From positions 372,001-436,000 of the forward strand of contig NZ_SWFP01000006.1 in assembly GCF_005869225.1 (NCBI RefSeq): a stretch of 64,000 nucleotides of DNA. Direction: 5' to 3'. The position numbers and the translations under genes were made by a program. The DNA comes from Dyadobacter bucti. GTDB taxonomy: Bacteria; Bacteroidota; Bacteroidia; Cytophagales; Spirosomataceae. The notes beneath the pieces were generated by a model. It had not been told where the DNA came from. It saw only the letters and a program-made list of their open reading frames with translations, and did no database searches. The stretch's first letter is position 1. The number at the start of each line of letters is the position of its first letter. Positions 25,655 to 33,288 of the stretch are shown piece after piece.

Positions 25655-26620
25655 ATGAATATGGAGCATCATTACACAGATACACACAAAATCAGCTTTC
25701 ATGGAAACGGGGCCAAATTGTTCAGGATCTATATCCTGAACATCCTGTTAACCATTCTCACACTCGGCCTGTATTATCCCTGGGCCAAAGCAGCATTAAT
25801 TAAGTATCTCTACCAGGAAACGGAATTTAAAGACAGCCGATTCGCCTTTCATGGCACAGGAAAGGAAATGTTCATTGGGTTTATCAAAGCGCTGGGCATA
25901 TTGGTTGTCGTTTACGGATTGGTGTTAGCGGCCGCCCTGTCGATAAATAAGGTGGTGATTATCGCCGGATCGCTTGTTTTCTACATCCTTTTATTTTTTC
26001 TCATTCCAATTGCTATTCATGGTTCTCTCAGGTACCGGACATCCCGTTCGTCCTGGCGCGGCATTCATTTTGGTTACAGAGGTGACCGGAACGAACTTGT
26101 CCGGCTTTTATTTACCGGCGGTCTGCTTACCATCTGTACTTTCGGCATTTACTTTTTCTGGTTGATTATCAAATTGCGGAAGTATATTTTCCAGAATCTT
26201 CGTTTCGGTAATCTTAGGTTTTCGTTTGAAGGTGAAGGTAGTGCATATCTGATGCTGCACCTCAAAGGTTATTTTCTGACTATTATTACTTTAGGGATAT
26301 ATGTGTTCTGGTATGTTAGGGATTTGTTCAACTATTATATTGATAACATCCGGTTATATCAGGATCACAGGGTGCTTAAATTTCGTTCTACCGCGACTGC
26401 GGGGGGCTATTTCAAGCTTATCATAGTGAACTTTCTGATCATTATCCTGACTTTGGGACTTGGAACGCCCTGGGCGGTTGTCCGGGCATTTGAATTTATT
26501 ACCGGCAATGTGATCATCGAAGGCGCGCTGGATGCGGATGCAATCCGGCAAACTGAGGAAAATTATACGGATGCAACAGGAGAGGACTTAGCAGATATCA
26601 TTGACATTGGCCTTGTTTGA
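25655..26620 (+). CDS. DUF898 (YjgN-like) multi-pass membrane protein
   Basis: The 321-residue protein has three related segments, each of the kind SFHGNGAKLFRIYILNILLTILTLGLYYPWAK. The pattern is a short soluble beta stretch (FHGTGKEMF, FEGEGSAYL), paired transmembrane helices and a conserved Leu-Gly-(Leu/Ile)-Tyr turn. This layout is that of DUF898 proteins such as E. coli YjgN, whose role is unknown. The next two genes, an M48 peptidase with a membrane anchor and a SHOCT-domain protein, follow closely, so the three may form one membrane-quality-control or envelope module. Confidence 0.88.
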   Translation: MNMEHHYTDTHKISFHGNGAKLFRIYILNILLTILTLGLYYPWAKAALIKYLYQETEFKDSRFAFHGTGKEMFIGFIKALGILVVVYGLVLAAALSINKVVIIAGSLVFYILLFFLIPIAIHGSLRYRTSRSSWRGIHFGYRGDRNELVRLLFTGGLLTICTFGIYFFWLIIKLRKYIFQNLRFGNLRFSFEGEGSAYLMLHLKGYFLTIITLGIYVFWYVRDLFNYYIDNIRLYQDHRVLKFRSTATAGGYFKLIIVNFLIIILTLGLGTPWAVVRAFEFITGNVIIEGALDADAIRQTEENYTDATGEDLADIIDIGLV

Positions 26621-27698
26621 TTTAAATATTAAGTATTACGACGGGAAGGTTTCAGTTGCACATGATGCAACAATGATACTGATGTCGGACCACTGGCTGA
26701 TCAAGTATTCGATCGGCGAGGGGATCAATCAGTACGTCCGGTGGGATATCAAGGGGATCATGACCGATGAGAATTTTACCACCATCCATGTTTTCCGTTA
26801 CGGTGGTTTTCCGGAGCAAACTGTCGTCAGTAAGGATGGAAGATTGCCTCAGGCACTGAAGGACAAATATCCCTCCAAACGTTTTATCGTTGGGCGATCC
26901 TCCGATATTTTAAAGAAGAATACGGTTCTGGCTAGCCTGACAGTTGCTGTCGTTGTATTTATCGCTGTTCTTTACTGGTACATCATTCCGTTATTTGCAG
27001 AAAAAGCTGCGTCCCAAATTCCGACAGGCATGGAGGTTAGCATAGGTTCATCCGTGTACGAAACTGTGATGAGCCAGTATGAAGTCAATGATACACTGAC
27101 TGGGAAAGTCAATGATTTTCTGCAGTCCTTTCATCTTAAAACGAGCTATCCGATCGAGGTCACCGTGGTTAACGACAAGCAATGCAATGCATTTGCTTTG
27201 CCTGGTGGGCATATTATTATTTTCAGCGGAATAATCGCAAAGATGAAAACCAAAGAAGAGCTCGCCGCCCTGCTTGCACACGAAACCGCTCATATCCACT
27301 ACCGTCATTCACTTAAAAGCACGTTCAGAACCTTATCTCGTAATTTGTTTGTGTCGCTGCTGTTCAATGATATTAATGGAGTCGCAGCTATAATCGCCGA
27401 CAATTCCAATATGCTGATGAACCTGACCTATTCTAGAGAACTGGAAATAGAGGCAGATAAAAATGGTATGGCAGTTTTGGCGGCAAACGGGATAAGTCTG
27501 CGGGGATTTACAGACCTTTTTCAGTTGCTTAACAACCATGCTGAAAATTCGGGAGAACTGGAAATTTTAAGCACCCACCCCCTCACAACCGACAGGATTG
27601 CCTACGCAAAAGAAAGCGCCAGAGAGCAGGTCAATATCCGCGACCAGTCAAGCCTTGAAAATAAATGGTTGAATTTAAGGCTGAAAGCCGGAAACTGA
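26601..27698 (+). CDS. M48-family membrane metallopeptidase
   Basis: The protease motif HETAHIHYRHS (HExxH) and a downstream EIEADKNGM give the zinc ligands of M48 enzymes. A soluble N-terminal region (YYDGKVSVAHDATMILMSDH) and a transmembrane helix (SLTVAVVVFIAVLYWYIIPLF, near residue 115-135) precede the catalytic domain. The start is unclear: no ATG stands before the conserved YYDGK stretch, so a TTG at 26601 or, better placed, a TTG at 26613 overlapping the stop of the previous gene must be used. This suggests translational coupling. It likely degrades damaged or misplaced membrane proteins. Confidence 0.85.
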   Translation: MTLALFDLNIKYYDGKVSVAHDATMILMSDHWLIKYSIGEGINQYVRWDIKGIMTDENFTTIHVFRYGGFPEQTVVSKDGRLPQALKDKYPSKRFIVGRSSDILKKNTVLASLTVAVVVFIAVLYWYIIPLFAEKAASQIPTGMEVSIGSSVYETVMSQYEVNDTLTGKVNDFLQSFHLKTSYPIEVTVVNDKQCNAFALPGGHIIIFSGIIAKMKTKEELAALLAHETAHIHYRHSLKSTFRTLSRNLFVSLLFNDINGVAAIIADNSNMLMNLTYSRELEIEADKNGMAVLAANGISLRGFTDLFQLLNNHAENSGELEILSTHPLTTDRIAYAKESAREQVNIRDQSSLENKWLNLRLKAGN

Positions 27699-27754
27699 TT
27701 CTATAATGGCACTGTTTTTGTGTTCTTTCATTCCAAATAGAAATATTAAATGTT

Positions 27755-28531
27755 ATGAAAGTACTTACAGAGCAAGGCCGACGGAATATAGAAGATATTG
27801 CCGGTCACTATAAATTAAAGACAGAAACTGTTGAAGCCCTGCTAAATGCGATCGTCAGAGGCAATGGGAGCATGGCCCAATTCAATATACCTGAATTGGG
27901 CGGAGGGGGCCAGTGGATGAAAGGTGGGATGACTATGGTTGGAGATATGTTCAACAATTCGCTAAAATCAATTGTTGACAGACTATCTAATGAATTGTCC
28001 GGCCTGTTGGCCAAGGGGGCATTGTTCGAGGACATAGATGATCAGCCGGTAGAAAACCACTTGCGGGATAAGGAGATCAAAGGCGTTACAGGTAGTCCCT
28101 GGCCTTCGATATTCGGGACACCCACTTCCAGTGGTTCCCAGAATAATTTCAGGTACGCCTATTTCGCCCCGGTACGTAGGTTGGTGATCGAAGAAAATGG
28201 TAAACAGATCATTTACGACACAAAACATCATCAGATTTCCGGGATATCACAGCAGCAGGGATCAGGCACATCCTATAAGTTCTCGAGTCAGGACGGTCCT
28301 GTTACTCTGGACAGTTTAGATGTAATTTCCGAGCCGGGAAAACAATCCCAGCCCACCCCCGAACTAGCCTACGATGTCACTACGAATGTGGATTCTAAAG
28401 GTGAAAATACTCCTACAACGCAGGATATAATTATTTCCACTATCGAGAAAATCAATATTCTTTTTGAAAGGGGACAGATCACGGAGGAGGAATTCAAAAC
28501 TAAAAAGCAGGAATTACTGGACAGGCTGTAA
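27755..28531 (+). CDS. SHOCT-domain protein
   Basis: The 258-residue protein has no signal peptide. Its start (ITEQGRR-like: MKVLTEQGRRNIEDIAGHYK) resembles a small helical domain. A Gly-rich stretch follows (QFNIPELGGGGQWMKGG), and it ends in a short C-terminal SHOCT helix pair (TIEKINILFERGQITEEEFK). SHOCT modules often occur in proteins that associate with membranes or oligomerise. It lies 56 bp after the peptidase gene and is closed by a strong hairpin, so it belongs to the same operon. Its role is unknown. Confidence 0.8.
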   Translation: MKVLTEQGRRNIEDIAGHYKLKTETVEALLNAIVRGNGSMAQFNIPELGGGGQWMKGGMTMVGDMFNNSLKSIVDRLSNELSGLLAKGALFEDIDDQPVENHLRDKEIKGVTGSPWPSIFGTPTSSGSQNNFRYAYFAPVRRLVIEENGKQIIYDTKHHQISGISQQQGSGTSYKFSSQDGPVTLDSLDVISEPGKQSQPTPELAYDVTTNVDSKGENTPTTQDIIISTIEKINILFERGQITEEEFKTKKQELLDRL

Positions 28532-28567
28532 GGATATTGAAGTAATACTTAGTCAGCCGGTTTTTTT

Positions 28568-28632
28568 AAATGTCATCCGAAAAGAAAAGTACACTTAGAT
28601 GTGGTGCTTCTTTTTGGATGACATTTTTTCAT
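28568..28632 (+). terminator. Long stem-loop terminator
   Basis: AAATGTCATCC (28568-28578) pairs with GGATGACATTT (28616-28626). The stem continues inward through GAAAAGAA / TTCTTTTT with one G-U pair, giving about 19 pairs. A T-rich tail follows. It ends the DUF898 / M48 / SHOCT transcript. Confidence 0.7.
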
Positions 28633-28743
28633 TTATTTGCAGGAAAAATGGAGGCAGCTCCGTTAGAACTATATTACCAATAATTATGAGATGGCCGGCC
28701 AGTTAGCCGGGCTGGCCTTTGGATTTCGTAAAATTACCCTGAA

Positions 28744-29658
28744 ATGATATTCGCGCAAATTACAAAAATCGTCGACCCTATGGCGGCCAAGCTGGACAGA
28801 TGGTTTGACGCCAGCGTCCGGTTTGTACCCAATCTGATTATCGCCATATTGGTACTCGTGTTTTTTCGGTATCTGGCCAAATACGGCAGCCGGGTCGTGG
28901 AAAGAGTATTAGGAAAGGCGTCTCAAAACATTGCACTTGTGAGTCTTGTTTCTGCATTGACGAGGATCGCAATTGTTACTACCGGGTTATTTTTTGCGTT
29001 GGGTGTGCTCGGTCTGGATAAAACCGTTACATCGCTGCTGGCAGGTGCCGGCGTATTGGCCCTGGCATTGGGTTTCGCTTTTCAGGATCTGACAACCAAT
29101 TTTATATCAGGAGCCTTTATCGCGATCCAGAGGCCGATTAAAGTAGGTGACGTTATTGAAACAAACGGATTTACCGGCAGGGTGTTATCAATCGGACTGC
29201 GCTCTGTTAAGATGGATAACTTTGCCGGACAGCAGGTGGAATTACCAAGCAAGGATATTTTTCAAAAACCCATTTTAAACTTTACCTATTCCGGAGAACG
29301 CAGGGTATCGTTGGAATGCGGTGTTTCTTATACTGATGATCTGAATATTGTCGAGAAGCTGGTGCTGACTACGGTTAATGATCTTGGCTTTTTAAGCAAA
29401 AAGAAAGTATCTGAATTCAACTTCATCAGATTTGGTGAAAATAGTATTGATTTTGAGCTGCTTTTCTGGATAGATCAGACCAAAACCGGGCCGGGTGCGG
29501 CTAAAAGTACTGCAATAAAAGCGATTAAGAAGGCTTTTGATCAGAATGGTATTTCTATCCCCTCTCCGGTAAGTTGGCATGAAGCTCAGCTTCGTGCCGC
29601 TATTACAAGGCCTCCGGCCGGATTTGCAGATGCAGACCGGCCAGAGGCCTTAAAATAG
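28744..29658 (+). CDS. MscS-family mechanosensitive channel
   Basis: The 304-residue protein has three transmembrane helices (about 30-50, 68-90 and 95-125). The pore helix is rich in Gly and Ala (TSLLAGAGVLALALGFAFQDL), and the conserved junction NFISGAFIAIQRPIKVGD leads into the cytoplasmic beta domain (VLSIGLRSVKM...). Such channels release solutes on sudden loss of external osmolarity. It is a lone gene, convergent with ahcY. Confidence 0.93.
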   Translation: MIFAQITKIVDPMAAKLDRWFDASVRFVPNLIIAILVLVFFRYLAKYGSRVVERVLGKASQNIALVSLVSALTRIAIVTTGLFFALGVLGLDKTVTSLLAGAGVLALALGFAFQDLTTNFISGAFIAIQRPIKVGDVIETNGFTGRVLSIGLRSVKMDNFAGQQVELPSKDIFQKPILNFTYSGERRVSLECGVSYTDDLNIVEKLVLTTVNDLGFLSKKKVSEFNFIRFGENSIDFELLFWIDQTKTGPGAAKSTAIKAIKKAFDQNGISIPSPVSWHEAQLRAAITRPPAGFADADRPEALK

Positions 29659-29660
29659 TG

Positions 29661-29705
29661 GGTCCGAAGCGGAGCTTCGAACCATTAAAAGCTTCGAACC
29701 ATTAA
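29661..29705 (+). terminator. Hairpin and 16-bp tandem repeat between mscS-type gene and ahcY
   Basis: GGT-CGAAGC (29661-29670) pairs with GCTTCG-ACC (29674-29683) with one mismatch and a 3-nt loop. AGCTTCGAACCATTAA occurs twice (29673-29688 and 29690-29705). The second copy includes the ahcY stop codon. A recent short duplication at the gene end is likely. Confidence 0.45.
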
Positions 29706-31018
29706 TAGCGGTAAGTTTCCGCTTTAAAAGGACCTTCCGTTGAAACGCCGATGTAAGCAGCCTGCTCTTCAGAAAGTTTTTCCAGTTTTGCACCGACGTG
29801 AGCCAGGTGGAAAGCCGCTACTTTTTCGTCAAGCGCTTTTGGAAGCACATATACCTTTTTCTCGTAGCTTTCAATATTTGTCCAAAGCTCGATTTGCGCA
29901 AGCGTTTGATTTGAGAATGAGCATGACATCACAAAAGACGGGTGTCCCATTGCACAGCCCAAATTTACGAGACGGCCTTCTGCAAGAACAATGATGTCTT
30001 TGCCTTCTACCGAATAAATGTCAACCTGTGGTTTGATCTGCGATTTGGTGTTGCCGTAAGTTTTGTTCAGCCACGCCATATCGATTTCATTGTCGAAGTG
30101 ACCGATGTTACAAACAACGGCTTTGTCACGCATTTTGAGGAAGTGACGGTCTGTAATGATCTTGTAGTTACCTGTCGCAGTCACAAAGATATTGGCACGC
30201 GCCGCAGCGTCGTCCATCGTGACCACTTCAAAACCATCCATAGCAGCCTGAAGCGCACAGATCGGGTCGATTTCAGTAACCAGAACGCGGCAGCCTGCCC
30301 CGCGAAGTGACTCCGCAGAACCTTTGCCTACATCACCATAACCTGCCACTACGGCCACTTTCCCAGCCAGCATCAGGTCGGTCGCGCGACGGATAGAATC
30401 CACAAGCGATTCGCGGCAACCGTATTTGTTATCAAATTTAGATTTGGTAACCGAGTCATTTACGTTGATCGCAGGCAAATGAAGCGTACCGTTTTTGAAA
30501 CGTTCATACAAACGGTGAACCCCGGTTGTTGTTTCCTCCGAAAGACCTTTGATACCATCTATAAGCTCAGGATACTCGTCAAAAACCATGTTGGTAAGGT
30601 CACCGCCATCGTCAAGGATCATGTTCAGTGGCTTGCGATCTTCACCAAAAAACAGCGTTTGTTCGATGCACCAGTTGAACTCTTCTTCATTCATGCCTTT
30701 CCACGCATAAACCGGAATCCCAGCCGCCGCAATTGCAGCTGCTGCATGATCCTGCGTTGAAAAAATATTACATGACGACCAGGTCACTTCTGCGCCCAGT
30801 GCTGTCAATGTTTCGATCAATACAGCAGTTTGGATGGTCATGTGAAGACAACCAGCCACACGTGCGCCTGCCAGTGGTTGTGATGGGCCGTATTCAGCGC
30901 GGATCGCCATTAAGCCTGGCATTTCAGCTTCTGCTAGTGTGATTTCTTTACGGCCCCACTCGGCCAGCGAGATATCTTTTACCTTGTAAGGAATGTACGT
31001 TTCGGTTGACGTTGCCAT
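29702..31018 (-). CDS. ahcY: Adenosylhomocysteinase
   Basis: The 438-residue protein is full length and strongly conserved. It splits S-adenosylhomocysteine into adenosine and homocysteine, keeping methyl transfer running. Visible marks are the substrate region TVTKSKFDNKYGCRESLVDS, the NAD-binding loop VVAGYGDVGKGSAESLRGAG, CNIGHFDNEIDM, and the C-terminal KAETYRY whose Lys and Tyr reach into the NAD site of the neighbouring subunit. It acts in the cytoplasm as a tetramer. The gene is alone on its strand; a -7 box stands upstream. Confidence 0.98.
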   Translation of the reverse strand: MATSTETYIPYKVKDISLAEWGRKEITLAEAEMPGLMAIRAEYGPSQPLAGARVAGCLHMTIQTAVLIETLTALGAEVTWSSCNIFSTQDHAAAAIAAAGIPVYAWKGMNEEEFNWCIEQTLFFGEDRKPLNMILDDGGDLTNMVFDEYPELIDGIKGLSEETTTGVHRLYERFKNGTLHLPAINVNDSVTKSKFDNKYGCRESLVDSIRRATDLMLAGKVAVVAGYGDVGKGSAESLRGAGCRVLVTEIDPICALQAAMDGFEVVTMDDAAARANIFVTATGNYKIITDRHFLKMRDKAVVCNIGHFDNEIDMAWLNKTYGNTKSQIKPQVDIYSVEGKDIIVLAEGRLVNLGCAMGHPSFVMSCSFSNQTLAQIELWTNIESYEKKVYVLPKALDEKVAAFHLAHVGAKLEKLSEEQAAYIGVSTEGPFKAETYRY

Positions 31019-31053
31019 TATTTTACAGTTTAGTTAATTTTCTTATTCTAATA

Positions 31054-31061
31054 CAAAACTA
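31054..31061 (-). promoter_or_regulatory. Candidate -7 box of ahcY
   Basis: On the minus strand TAGTTTTG matches TAnnTTTG exactly, 36 bp before the ahcY ATG at 31018. No convincing -33 TTG was found. No riboswitch fold was recognised in this leader. Confidence 0.4.
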
Positions 31062-31225
31062 AGTAGAAAATCCACGGACAGGAAGGGGAATAGATACAAA
31101 TTGTGATTTTGGAAGACAAATTGGATATTTTATCTATAACCGGTCTTAAAACACACGCCTGTCAGTGACTTCGCTGTGAAGAGCATTCCGCGTCAGATAT
31201 TTTGTCTTGGCCCATAGAAGTTGTC

Positions 31226-31255
31226 GTTTGTCGACATTTTCGTAACGTCCGTCGA
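31226..31255 (+). promoter_or_regulatory. Candidate LytTR operator before the sensor kinase gene
   Basis: GTTTGTCGA (31226-31234) and GTCCGTCGA (31247-31255) are direct repeats 21 bp apart, the spacing expected for two LytTR domains on one face of the DNA. The first repeat begins 68 bp before the -7 box. The same repeat type occurs before the lipoprotein gene at 33289. Confidence 0.6.
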
Positions 31256-31293
31256 TAATGTGTATACGGTCATTTTTCAGAAAGCCGATCAAT

Positions 31294-31301
31294 TATCTTT
31301 G
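31294..31301 (+). promoter_or_regulatory. -7 box of the LytS/LytTR operon
   Basis: TATCTTTG is a perfect TAnnTTTG. Transcription would begin near 31308, which rules out the GTG at 31307 as start codon and supports the ATG at 31322. No TTG stands at -33, as expected if an activator is needed. Confidence 0.55.
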
Positions 31302-31321
31302 TTAACGTGCCCAAACATCTG

Positions 31322-32407
31322 ATGATTCAAAATCTGGCCCAAAACAGACTTTTTCAGCACATAGCATTCTGGCTGATCGTAATGATATCGCTGACTGCTA
31401 TTTATGGTGCCGGCATGCCCAATTACTGGCTTGCACTGGGGGTTGTGGCGATGTTCTTACCTATACACATGCTTTACTTTTACGCCATAGCCTATGTGGT
31501 GATCCCGAAGTTTTTTGACCGGAAAAAGTATGTAGGATTTTTGGCCCTGCTGTTATTGTGCGTGCTGCTTTCTACGGTTCTGTTCCGGCTGGTCGAGATA
31601 CTGATCGCTGACCCGATTATCAATAATGCCATCAGGGAAAAGGACCCGACATTTGAATGGCAGAAACTGAAAGGGAGTTTTGTTGAGCAGTTTACAAAAT
31701 CCGTTTATCTCACAAGTGCCTTTGAGCAGACGAATATTTTTGTTTGGGTAGCGTTGTCGGTTAAATTTTTCAAAATGTGGTTCGAAAGACGGCAAGCGGC
31801 CATTGAAGCAGAACTGAACTTTCTGAAAGGCCAGCTGCATCCTCATTTTTTATTCAACACCCTCAATAATTTATATGCACTGACTTTAAACCAGTCGCCC
31901 CGGTCGGCCGGTGTCGTGATGGGATTGTCGGAAATATTGCGCTATATGCTTTATGAGGCGAATACCGATGTGGTGGACCTGCAAAAAGATGTCCGTATTG
32001 TTGAAAGTTATATCGAGCTGGAAAAGATCAGGTATGAGGATCGTCTGGATATCAATTTTAGTATCAATGGTCTGTTGCCGGGCCTCCGGATTGCGCCCCT
32101 GCTGATCCTGCCGTTGGTTGAAAATGCGTTCAAACATGGTGCCAGCGAGCAGCTGGGCGATGCCTGGATCAACATGGACCTGCTGATTAAGAACAATTTA
32201 CTTAAATTTAAAATAGTGAACAGTAAACCGGAGCATACGTTTCCGGAGGAGCGGGAGAAGCATTATGTGAGCATCGGACTGGCCAATGTCAGAAAAAGGC
32301 TGGAAATCCTTTACCCTGCGGCATATCAGCTCAAAATCCGGGAAGAGGAGGATCTGTTCGCTGTCATTCTTGAAATAGATCTGAAAAAGCTTGTCGCATC
32401 AAATTAA
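31322..32407 (+). CDS. LytS/YehU-type sensor histidine kinase
   Basis: The 361-residue protein has four transmembrane helices (about 13-34, 38-60, 70-95 and 125-145). The His_kinase domain shows the phospho-accepting His in LKGQLHPHFLFNTLNNLYAL, followed by an ATPase domain with LPLVENAFKHG. Proteins of this type in Bacteroidota pair with LytTR response regulators, and the partner follows after 2 bp. The signal sensed by the membrane part is unknown. The operon seems to be self-regulated through the repeats at 31226-31255. Confidence 0.93.
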   Translation: MIQNLAQNRLFQHIAFWLIVMISLTAIYGAGMPNYWLALGVVAMFLPIHMLYFYAIAYVVIPKFFDRKKYVGFLALLLLCVLLSTVLFRLVEILIADPIINNAIREKDPTFEWQKLKGSFVEQFTKSVYLTSAFEQTNIFVWVALSVKFFKMWFERRQAAIEAELNFLKGQLHPHFLFNTLNNLYALTLNQSPRSAGVVMGLSEILRYMLYEANTDVVDLQKDVRIVESYIELEKIRYEDRLDINFSINGLLPGLRIAPLLILPLVENAFKHGASEQLGDAWINMDLLIKNNLLKFKIVNSKPEHTFPEEREKHYVSIGLANVRKRLEILYPAAYQLKIREEEDLFAVILEIDLKKLVASN

Positions 32408-32409
32408 TT

Positions 32410-33132
32410 ATGAAACTGAGGGCAATCCTGGTGGACGATGAACCACACGCGATAGAAGTACTGGACAATTATCTCGGTAATTTCAGTGAAATCGAAGTCA
32501 TTGCGCGGTGTCGGAATGCAATTCAGGCCTTTCAGATTTTGCAGCAGAACAAAATTGATCTGATGTTCTTGGACGTGAAAATGCCGGGATTGAAGGGCAC
32601 AGATTTACTCAGAAGCCTCACGACACCTCCAAAAGTAATATTTACCACTGCCTACGAGGACTATGCGCTTGCAGGTTTTGACCTGAATGCTGTCGATTAC
32701 TTGTTAAAACCTATCCCCTTTGAACGTTTTTTGCGTGCAATGGACAAGGTCTTTGGAAGTATGGATGTCGGCCGCCGTTCTGAAATAGTGCCGGAAAAAC
32801 CTTACATAAGCAATCAGGATGTCTTTTTGTATCTAAAAGTAGACCGGAAAATGGTTAAGGTGAACGTGAAGGATATTTTCTGGGTCGAAAGCCTGCGTGA
32901 TTATATTAAGGTAGTCCTGAAAGATAAAGTTCTGATCTCCAAACATAAAATAAGCCTGCTCGAAGAACTTCTGCCAGAGGACGGATTCGTGCGCGTCCAC
33001 CGCTCTTTCATTGTTTCTGTGGATAAAATCGAAAGCTATCATTCCCATAAAATAGAAATTGCCGGAAAAGAACTTCCCATAGGCCGCAATTTCAGGAATG
33101 AATGCCAGCGCCGGTTCAGGCTGACTTTTTAG
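32410..33132 (+). CDS. LytTR-family response regulator
   Basis: The 240-residue protein has a receiver domain (ILVDDEPHAIEVLDNYL; phospho-acceptor Asp in LMFLDVKMPGLKG) and a C-terminal LytTR DNA-binding domain (YLKVDRKMVKVNVKDIFWVE, GFVRVHRSFIVSVDKIES). LytTR domains bind pairs of short direct repeats about two helical turns apart. Such pairs occur both before the kinase gene and directly after this gene, before the lipoprotein gene, so both transcripts are probable targets. Confidence 0.94.
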   Translation: MKLRAILVDDEPHAIEVLDNYLGNFSEIEVIARCRNAIQAFQILQQNKIDLMFLDVKMPGLKGTDLLRSLTTPPKVIFTTAYEDYALAGFDLNAVDYLLKPIPFERFLRAMDKVFGSMDVGRRSEIVPEKPYISNQDVFLYLKVDRKMVKVNVKDIFWVESLRDYIKVVLKDKVLISKHKISLLEELLPEDGFVRVHRSFIVSVDKIESYHSHKIEIAGKELPIGRNFRNECQRRFRLTF

Positions 33133-33160
33133 CAATGCGTTTCCACTACGATTTTATGCC

Positions 33161-33189
33161 GTTTGTCGATAATAAAAGTTGTTGATCGA
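33161..33189 (+). promoter_or_regulatory. Candidate LytTR operator before the lipoprotein operon
   Basis: GTTTGTCGA (33161-33169, identical to the site at 31226) and GTTGATCGA (33181-33189) are direct repeats 20 bp apart. The first repeat begins 69 bp before a -7-like box at 33230, matching the 68 bp at the other promoter. Confidence 0.6.
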
Positions 33190-33229
33190 CGCCCCCGACC
33201 CGGCTGATTACTGCGTAAAAAAAACGGAT

Positions 33230-33237
33230 TAAACTTG
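33230..33237 (+). promoter_or_regulatory. -7-like box of the lipoprotein operon
   Basis: TAAACTTG differs from TAnnTTTG at one base. Its distance from the upstream repeats equals that at the kinase promoter. Transcription near 33244 would exclude the TTG at 33235 as start and support the ATG at 33289. Confidence 0.45.
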
Positions 33238-33288
33238 CAGCGCCATTTCAAAAATGGAGTTAATCGTTTCATTCATTCAGTGTTAGCC

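Noticed and set aside
29661..29705. Possible tRNA fragment, from the repeated TTCGAACC
   Set aside because: No acceptor, D or anticodon stem can be built around it; a short tandem duplication explains it better.
31307..31321. GTG start for the LytS-type kinase
   Set aside because: It falls at the predicted transcription start after the -7 box at 31294-31301, so the ATG at 31322 is preferred.
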